A DNA stretch of 64,000 nucleotides from Candidatus Altimarinota bacterium. GTDB taxonomy: Bacteria > Patescibacteriota > Gracilibacteria > UBA4473. Position numbers and translations under genes: made by a program. The stretch spans positions 1 to 64,000 of the forward strand of contig JAIPGI010000003.1 of NCBI GenBank assembly GCA_021736215.1. Reading direction: 5' to 3'. The notes below the pieces were generated by a model. The model saw only the letters and a program-made list of their open reading frames with translations, was not told where the DNA came from and made no database searches. Position 1 is the first letter of the stretch. Each line of letters opens with the position of its first letter. Positions 58,797-64,000 of this stretch are shown in pieces.

Positions 58797-59603
58797 TTAT
58801 TTCCCTCCCCTCGCAAAAACAACGGCATCCACCCGAGAAACTCCACACTGTTTAAGAACTTTGGCGGCTGCATTAAGGGTGGCGCCGCTGGCGACAACAT
58901 CATCAATGAGGATGTATCGCCCCTCCCTCTTTAATAAAGAGGGAGATGGTCCTCGACTCTGAGGTGAGCTTCGCTCGGACTCGAAGAGAGGGAGATTTTT
59001 ATTTCTCTCCCCTTGAAAAGGAGAGTTGGAGGGGTTTAAATCCCCCTGTCCGCCTAAGGCGGACTTTCCCTCGCTTTTACCAAAGGGGGAGGAGAACGAA
59101 AATGCATCTCGGATATTTTGGAGTCTCGCTTCACGAGATAATTTGGCTTGTTGAAAGGTGCGTTTATGACGCTTGAGAAGGTGTTGGATTTGGGCTTCAG
59201 GAATGCGTTTTTGAAGAGCCTGAGCGATTAAATCTGCTTGGTTGAACCCCCGCCAAAATTTTCTCGTCCAATGGAGAGGAATAGGAACAAGAATGGAATT
59301 CATAAAAAAATCCTTTCCTACCCGCAGAATAATTTCTTCTGCCATGATATCTGCAAGTTGGGTGAATCCTCGAAATTTAAAAAGCTCTACGAGCTTCTCT
59401 GTCGTAGGGTCATAGTATTTCACAGCGGCATGAATATTTTCCAAGTATTCAAAGGATGCCTCGTTTGGAGGAGCGGGCGAAAATTTTCGATGCTGCGGGC
59501 AAAGCCATGCCCCTTCTTGTTTGCAAATGATGCATTTGGGCGGGAAAAGGGCATCCAAAAACCACGACCAAGCACGGTGGATGCTTTGTACAACCTTTTT
59601 CAT
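58797..59603 (-). CDS. comF: ComF-like phosphoribosyltransferase with repeat insert
   Basis: Competence-associated protein of the ComF/GntX family. 268 residues: zinc-type cluster C24, C27, C35 with H38 (PPKCIICKQEGAWLCPQH), then the PRTase core and the PRPP loop ILIDDVVASGATLNAA. Residues 171-228 are a 58-residue insertion encoded by palindromic repeats (58921-59094), placed between RLQNIRDAFS and RYILIDDVV; the flanking domain reads normally. The start at 59603 is taken because it begins the family N-terminus. Together with dprA it suggests DNA uptake. Last gene of the rpsP-khpA-VirB2-like-comF unit. Confidence 0.9.
   Translation of the reverse strand: MKKVVQSIHRAWSWFLDALFPPKCIICKQEGAWLCPQHRKFSPAPPNEASFEYLENIHAAVKYYDPTTEKLVELFKFRGFTQLADIMAEEIILRVGKDFFMNSILVPIPLHWTRKFWRGFNQADLIAQALQKRIPEAQIQHLLKRHKRTFQQAKLSREARLQNIRDAFSFSSPFGKSEGKSALGGQGDLNPSNSPFQGERNKNLPLFESERSSPQSRGPSPSLLKREGRYILIDDVVASGATLNAAAKVLKQCGVSRVDAVVFARGGK
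58921..59094. repeat. Family B palindromes inserted in comF
   Basis: About 174 bp of compound palindromes: CCCTCCCTCTTTAATAAAGAGGG, CTCCCCTTGAAAAGGAG, CCGCCTAAGGCGG and flanks with GGGGGAG. Read in frame they give residues 171-228 of ComF. The same building blocks occur at 12683-12797 and 42285-42370. Confidence 0.85.
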
Positions 59604-59611
59604 TGGGGAAA

Positions 59612-60079
59612 CTATTGTCTCAATCGAAGAGATTGACAAGAATTATCACTCGGAGCTTCTCCAAACTGAACAAGCCTGTTAATAGAGCATTTAATCTGAT
59701 CGTATGAAACATAATCGATAAGATTCAAGCCGAAAATACGACCTACAATCATAATGAAGGTAAAACTCAAAATGGTTACAATGAGTCCGACGATAGAATA
59801 GCGGATAGTGTTGACGGCACTTTTTATTTTTTCATCATTTCCCCCAGAGAGAATAAAAGAAACCCCTCCTACAAAGATGAATACAGCGGACAGTGCTCCA
59901 GCAATAATGAACGCATAAACAATAAACATTTGAACCAATTCCATTACTGAAAAATTATTGACAGTTTGAAGTGCTCCACCAAATGCATTGCTTACCCCAC
60001 TCCCGAGTGGACTTGTAGTTATAGCACCAGGCGTTTCGTAGTATACAGGAGGGACAACGGCCGTTGGATCAGAATTCAT
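59612..60079 (-). CDS. TrbC/VirB2-like membrane protein
   Basis: A 155-residue protein with two or three hydrophobic segments (about residues 45-80 and 95-120) and a soluble N-terminus rich in Pro, Thr and Gly without a signal peptide. The loop GGNDEKIKSAVNTIRY between the helices resembles the pilin-like 30385 protein (NESAREEAKNTLQYA). The C-terminal soluble tail holds two cysteines (about 133 and 149). It sits between khpA and comF with gaps of 7 and 8 nt. A role in a pilus or DNA-uptake channel is inferred from topology and from the comF neighbour. Confidence 0.65.
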   Translation of the reverse strand: MNSDPTAVVPPVYYETPGAITTSPLGSGVSNAFGGALQTVNNFSVMELVQMFIVYAFIIAGALSAVFIFVGGVSFILSGGNDEKIKSAVNTIRYSIVGLIVTILSFTFIMIVGRIFGLNLIDYVSYDQIKCSINRLVQFGEAPSDNSCQSLRLRQ

Positions 60080-60086
60080 GGTTTTA

Positions 60087-60344
60087 TTATGCTAGAGGTT
60101 CAAGAACTTTCAAATTTATCTTTTGTCCATTTCGAGCTCCCATAGCTCTTACAAGAAGTCGCAAAGCGGAAATTGTTTGACCATTTTTTCCAATAAGCTT
60201 CCCCATGTCTTCTTCGTTTACCTTGATAGAGAGAAGTGTCCCAAGACTGTCTTCCGTCTGTTCAATGGTAATATCAGACTTATAGGTACAAATTTGTTCC
60301 AACACATATCGGGCAAATCCGAGAACGGTTTCTTTTTCTGCCAT
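60087..60344 (-). CDS. khpA: KH-domain RNA-binding protein KhpA
   Basis: A single KH domain of 85 residues, with the GxxG loop in GKLIGKNGQTISAL. KhpA is usually encoded beside rpsP, as it is here (36 nt after rpsP). It binds RNAs, often with KhpB/EloR, and acts on ribosome or cell-wall gene control in other bacteria. Confidence 0.94.
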   Translation of the reverse strand: MAEKETVLGFARYVLEQICTYKSDITIEQTEDSLGTLLSIKVNEEDMGKLIGKNGQTISALRLLVRAMGARNGQKINLKVLEPLA

Positions 60345-60380
60345 GAGAGAATTGTACTACAGAAAGAGTTATGTCAAAAG

Positions 60381-60764
60381 CTATTCTGATTTTTCCTCGG
60401 TAGTTTCTGTTGCAGGAGTGGATATTTCTTCAGATGGAGCCTGGGGCGCTACAGGGGCTTCTGTTGGGGCAGGTGTTTTTTTTGGTTTTGAACTCCTCTC
60501 TGTTACAAATTTTCCCGCTTCTTTGATACCATGTTTTGTGAGAAGTCGTGCAGCGGTCTCAGACATCTGTGCTCCATGTGAGAGATAATGTTTTACACGA
60601 TCTTCCACAACGACGAGTTCCCCTTTTCCTTTTTCGAAATGAGGATTATAGTATCCAAGCTTCTCAATATGCTTTTTTTGAACAGCTTTAGATTTCTCTG
60701 CTGCCACCAAGTGAAAGAAAGCTTGATTTTTGCGTCCGACACGAACAAATCGAATAATAACCAT
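60381..60764 (-). CDS. rpsP: 30S ribosomal protein S16, extended
   Basis: bS16, 127 residues against about 82. The core, MVIIRFVRVGRKNQAFFHLVAAEKSKAVQKKHIEKLGYYNPHF, is conserved. A Pro/Ala/Glu-rich tail (KKTPAPTEAPVAPQAPSEEI) extends the C-terminus. First gene of the unit ending with comF. The promoter is at 60793-60820. Confidence 0.95.
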   Translation of the reverse strand: MVIIRFVRVGRKNQAFFHLVAAEKSKAVQKKHIEKLGYYNPHFEKGKGELVVVEDRVKHYLSHGAQMSETAARLLTKHGIKEAGKFVTERSSKPKKTPAPTEAPVAPQAPSEEISTPATETTEEKSE

Positions 60765-60792
60765 GTAAAATATTTTCTAAAATGCGTGCGCG

Positions 60793-60820
60793 AGTGTATT
60801 TTAAAGCAGCATTTTGTCAA
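60793..60820 (-). promoter_or_regulatory. rpsP promoter
   Basis: On the minus strand TTGACA (60815-60820), a 16-nt spacer, TACACT (60793-60798). Leader about 22 nt. Confidence 0.8.
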
Positions 60821-60881
60821 ATGATTTTAGAAAGAGCTTACAAGTTTACAAGCGAACAAGTCTACGATTTTTTAAATTCTA

Positions 60882-60910
60882 TTGCTCATTGTTCTCTGTT
60901 CATTGATAAT
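60882..60910 (+). promoter_or_regulatory. glmS promoter, leaderless
   Basis: TTGCTC (60882-60887), a 17-nt spacer, GATAAT (60905-60910). The start point near 60917 is about 2 nt before the ATG. The -35 side is formed by GTTCTCTGTTC-type repeat text also seen near 42385. Confidence 0.65.
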
Positions 60911-60918
60911 TAAATTAC

Positions 60919-62667
60919 ATGTGTGGCATTTTTGCGATTTCAGGAGATTCCCCCAAAGCAGGGGCATCAGTGCTCAAGGGGCTCAAGAAACTTGAATATC
61001 GAGGTTATGACTCATGGGGAGTTTGTGTACGCGAGTCCAAAGATGGAACCGTTTTTATCGATAAAGAAATCGGGAAAATTTCCACAGTGCGTCGGAATTT
61101 CCCTGATGGATGTGAAGCCATAGGGCACTCTCGGTGGGCGACCCACGGAGGAGTTACGAAAGCTAATGCACACCCGCATCAGGTCGGAAAAGTAACATTG
61201 GTTCACAATGGGATTTTTGAAAACTACATAACGCACAAAAAAACACTCAAAACATATAAGTTTTTGTCCGAAACGGACACAGAAGTTATTGCTGCTATGA
61301 TTGATAACTTCCTTCACCAAGGAAGTACTCCAGATCAGGCCATTCGGAAGGCTGCCACACAAATTGAGGGAAGGTTCGCAATCCTTGTTATGGTCGAAGG
61401 AATTTCCGGAATTTATGCGGCCCGCCGAGGTTCTCCACTTATTGTCGGGAGAGGATCTAATCAAACATTTGTTGCTTCTGATATCCCAGCATTTTTGGAA
61501 CAAACCAATGTAGTAAATTACTTGGACGACAATGAAATGGTTTATGTTTGCGGCAAGAATGCACAGTTTTCTGATTTGCGAACAGGCGATCCTGTGCAAA
61601 AAAGAAACATCGAAGTCCCTTGGAAAATAGAAGAAGCCGAAAAAGGGGAGTGGTCGCACTTTATGATTAAAGAAATTTTTGAACAAAAAGAAACAATTGC
61701 TCGTGTTTTAAAACAAGAAGATGAGAAACTGCTACAAGCCATGAAACTTTTACAAGAATCGAATGGTGCTTACTTTATTGCTTGTGGGACGGCGCACAAA
61801 GCTGCCATGGCAGCAGAATATTTTTTTGCGGATATTTCTGGGCGTAAAATAAATGTAGTCCCTGCATCAGAAATGCCTTCGTTTGAACGATTTGTAAATC
61901 CAAAAACAGCTATTATTGCTGTTTCCCAATCAGGAGAAACAGCGGATGTACTAGAAATTTTGGAACGATCCAAGAAAAAAGGAGCCAAAATAATAGGACT
62001 GACCAACGTTCTCAGCTCTTCTATTGCTCGAATGGCTCACGTGCATTTATCTATCAATGCGGGACCAGAAAAAGCCGTTGCTTCAACTAAAGCTGCGACC
62101 GCACAGATGGCCTTGCTTTTCCTCTTGGCATTTACAGATGTAAATAAAATTAATATCGGTCGACAGATTCTGTGGGCGACAGCTTCTAGTATCAACGATA
62201 TGCTGAATCCTCGTTACGAAAGTTGGATTCGTTCTGTGGCAGAACGAATCGTAGATCATCCAAATCTTTTTATCATTGGACGAAAAAGTCTCTATCCGAT
62301 GGCCCTCGAATCAGCGATAAAAATTCAGGAAGTTTCTTACATCCATGCCCAGGGATTTGCGGCAGGGGAACTGAAACACGGTCCCATTGCCCTTATTGAG
62401 AAAGGAACTCCTTGTATTGTCCTTGGTGACGATCAGGAAACCGTTTCCAATGCCACCGAGCTCAAAAGCCGAGGAGCAAAAATCATTGGAGTATCAGCCA
62501 CGAAACAAGATGTTTTTGATGAGTGGTTGCGCGTACCTGATTGCAATGGCGCTCAAGCGATTGCCTCAATTATCCCTGTACAGATTTTGGCATACCATCT
62601 AGCTCTTTTAAAAGGACTTGATCCTGATATGCCAAGAAACTTGGCCAAAAGTGTCACGGTGAAATAA
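60919..62667 (+). CDS. glmS: Glucosamine-fructose-6-phosphate aminotransferase
   Basis: Makes glucosamine-6-phosphate, the entry to peptidoglycan and amino-sugar synthesis. 582 residues. The N-terminal glutaminase has the nucleophile C2 (MCGIFAISG), GHSRWATHGG and SETDTEVIAAMI; two SIS domains follow (SQSGETADVLE, AGPEKAVASTKA, FAAGELKHGPIALIE). It ends in the conserved LAKSVTVK. E. coli GlmS has 609 residues. A glmS ribozyme would lie upstream, but no room exists behind this promoter. Confidence 0.97.
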   Translation: MCGIFAISGDSPKAGASVLKGLKKLEYRGYDSWGVCVRESKDGTVFIDKEIGKISTVRRNFPDGCEAIGHSRWATHGGVTKANAHPHQVGKVTLVHNGIFENYITHKKTLKTYKFLSETDTEVIAAMIDNFLHQGSTPDQAIRKAATQIEGRFAILVMVEGISGIYAARRGSPLIVGRGSNQTFVASDIPAFLEQTNVVNYLDDNEMVYVCGKNAQFSDLRTGDPVQKRNIEVPWKIEEAEKGEWSHFMIKEIFEQKETIARVLKQEDEKLLQAMKLLQESNGAYFIACGTAHKAAMAAEYFFADISGRKINVVPASEMPSFERFVNPKTAIIAVSQSGETADVLEILERSKKKGAKIIGLTNVLSSSIARMAHVHLSINAGPEKAVASTKAATAQMALLFLLAFTDVNKINIGRQILWATASSINDMLNPRYESWIRSVAERIVDHPNLFIIGRKSLYPMALESAIKIQEVSYIHAQGFAAGELKHGPIALIEKGTPCIVLGDDQETVSNATELKSRGAKIIGVSATKQDVFDEWLRVPDCNGAQAIASIIPVQILAYHLALLKGLDPDMPRNLAKSVTVK

Positions 62668-63604
62668 CGATAGCGGGTTCCATTTTGTTACAAGATCCCA
62701 TTAATTCACTGTATGAATATTTCGTGAGTAATTGTTGAAATACAGGGAACAAAAGTCGTTGAGATTCCCAAAATTTCATATTTTTTTCACATACCATTTT
62801 TTGCATTTCTTGAAATTTTTCTTTTATCCATTCCCGATTTTTGTCTGTATCAATTTCTTCAAGAATCTCATCCATTGTCTTTTTCCCTTCTTCGAAATCC
62901 ACACACAATCTTATTATTTGAGGTATTTCGTGTCCCGTTTGTTTAGCAATTTCAAATATTATGCCTTCCCCTTCCGCTTCTATTACTCCAAATTCTAGTC
63001 TGAGTTGAGCAGCTTTCTGTAATAGCTTATTCCCTCCGGCTGCTTTTATAAAATCCCGCTCTAAATCTCTTGCTCTTTGATATTCAGATCCTTGCTTAAG
63101 AACTTCAATAGCGTCCAAGAGTTCTTTTATCAACTCTAAATTTTCAGCATTAATATTCATATTTATATCAGATATCCTGTTTATTTCTCGCCCACTTGTA
63201 ATTTCTTCTTCTATGACTTTTGCAACAGCTTGATGAACTTTCTCGCTATTATATTTCTTCTCTTTTATAAAAATCTTTATCTGATCTAAATTTATTTCAG
63301 GAAGGACTAAATTCTCAATATATCGCTTATATGACTCAATAAGTACAGATGGGGAATTGCCATGGGGATATTCTGGATTTCTTTGATAAAAATTATCCAT
63401 AATCCTGTCGTCCACTTTCCCATTCCCTTTTTCTACAACTTCTTTCTCAAAATATTCTTCGTAACTAGCATAGCCCAAAATTCTCTTCACTACATCAATA
63501 ATTGTTTCTTCATCCTTTAAAAAAGGAAAAGAATTTTCACTTCCGTGTATTTCTTCTAGCGTCTCAAAGGATGGAATTTCCATTTTTTCTAAGATTTCAT
63601 CCAT
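62654..63604 (-). CDS. Hypothetical protein
   Basis: A 316-residue acidic, helical protein of no recognised family. Its last 14 nt overlap the end of glmS on the other strand. A TTGACT (63652-63657), 17 nt, TAAAAG (63629-63634) promoter gives a leader of about 18 nt. The amphipathic pattern and lack of a signal suggest a cytoplasmic protein. No function is proposed. Confidence 0.65.
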   Translation of the reverse strand: MDEILEKMEIPSFETLEEIHGSENSFPFLKDEETIIDVVKRILGYASYEEYFEKEVVEKGNGKVDDRIMDNFYQRNPEYPHGNSPSVLIESYKRYIENLVLPEINLDQIKIFIKEKKYNSEKVHQAVAKVIEEEITSGREINRISDINMNINAENLELIKELLDAIEVLKQGSEYQRARDLERDFIKAAGGNKLLQKAAQLRLEFGVIEAEGEGIIFEIAKQTGHEIPQIIRLCVDFEEGKKTMDEILEEIDTDKNREWIKEKFQEMQKMVCEKNMKFWESQRLLFPVFQQLLTKYSYSELMGSCNKMEPAIVISP

Positions 63605-63736
63605 AAATTCGAAAAGTATTCAAAGTATCTTTTATGAATAAATAAAAAAAAAGTCAAATATTATCGTAAGGTGATTATCCCTTAATCACAAGTGAGTGAT
63701 GGAAGAAGGAAGAACTTATTATGAAGGAATAGTTGT

Positions 63737-64000
63737 CTATCGCAATTTAATCCTTACGCTCGCACTTTCTGAATCACGAATATCTTGTTGAACTGCAGTC
63801 ACTTCCTTGAGTTGATTAGTTTCATCGCGGATTTGTTGCTCCAGTCTTCTTTTGACTCGTTGTTCTATCTCGGCTACTTCTTCGGGAGTAAGAGAAGGAA
63901 GGTTTTCTATAGGAACATACAAGCGTGAAAATTTTCCAGTTTCAGGAGCGGCAGTAGGAAGGGGGAGACATGTTCCTTGAAAAAGATTAAGGGTATTTGC
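63737..64000 (-). CDS. Hypothetical protein, 5' end beyond window
   Basis: An open frame runs from the window edge to a TAA at 63737, giving the last 87 residues of a longer protein. The visible part has a Pro-rich start (CLPLPTAAPETGKFSRLYVP) and a charged helical stretch with E/Q/R repeats (EEVAEIEQRVKRRLEQQIRDE), possibly a coiled coil. No family recognised. Confidence 0.5.
   Translation of the reverse strand, partial: ANTLNLFQGTCLPLPTAAPETGKFSRLYVPIENLPSLTPEEVAEIEQRVKRRLEQQIRDETNQLKEVTAVQQDIRDSESASVRIKLR

Noticed and set aside
1-64000. UGA recoded to glycine as in Gracilibacteria
   Set aside because: TGA ends adk, the HAD gene, rplC, rplD and others with correct lengths; conserved genes have no internal TGA.

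Overview
The window reads as chromosome of a Candidate Phyla Radiation (Patescibacteria) bacterium, most likely a Peregrinibacteria relative. The reasons are: a standard genetic code (TAA, TAG and TGA all end genes); an S10-spc ribosomal cluster with no rpmD (L30), a loss typical of that radiation; small genes packed with 1-14 nt gaps or ATGA overlaps; a short 16S rRNA (about 1481 nt) with no 23S beside it; and lineage-type hypothetical proteins. The taxon is inferred from gene content, not from a search.

Layout. 1-12 kb: nrdR, a DUF296/small membrane protein pair, the operon adk-HAD-map, an eIF-2B-like protein with an ArsB/NhaD permease, a methyltransferase, a cysteine desulfurase, exonuclease III, an unusual HAD protein, ychF and dedA. 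12.4-15 kb: a candidate structured RNA with its own terminator, palindromic repeats, then a solitary 16S rRNA on the minus strand with a long leader and a clear promoter. 15-25 kb: hypothetical proteins, secY, an M24 peptidase, dprA, a DUF559 nuclease between two palindromes, a large coiled-coil protein pair, guaB. 25-35.6 kb: S10-spc ribosomal genes on the minus strand, split between rpsC and rplP by a 1.2 kb block of plus-strand genes. 35.7-44 kb: a sigma region 4/HARE-HTH protein, LOG, PrsW, rpmH-rnpA-yidC, glutamate dehydrogenase, mnmA, grpE. 44-64 kb: efp, corA, DUF2797, recJ, tRNA-Lys, gyrA-aroB-tspO, gpsA, YceI lipoprotein, tRNA-Tyr, trmH, rpmB, an MBL/beta-CASP RNase, the operon rpsP-khpA-VirB2-like-comF, glmS, and hypothetical genes to the edge.

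Three genome-scale signals stand out. (1) Palindromic repeats of at least three families sit in frame inside conserved proteins (exonuclease III, M24 peptidase, MnmA, ComF, a HAD protein), much like the Rickettsia palindromic elements. (2) The 16S 3' tail lacks the normal CCTCC anti-Shine-Dalgarno core. Starts have almost no Shine-Dalgarno sequence, and many promoters place the transcription start within 0-3 nt of the ATG (leaderless mRNA), whereas ribosomal and secretion genes have leaders of about 12-22 nt. (3) Housekeeping promoters can be read by eye, with TTGACA, a 16-17 nt spacer and a -10 that is usually TACAAT-like. Start codons were chosen by family alignment and promoter position, because ribosome binding sites give no help.
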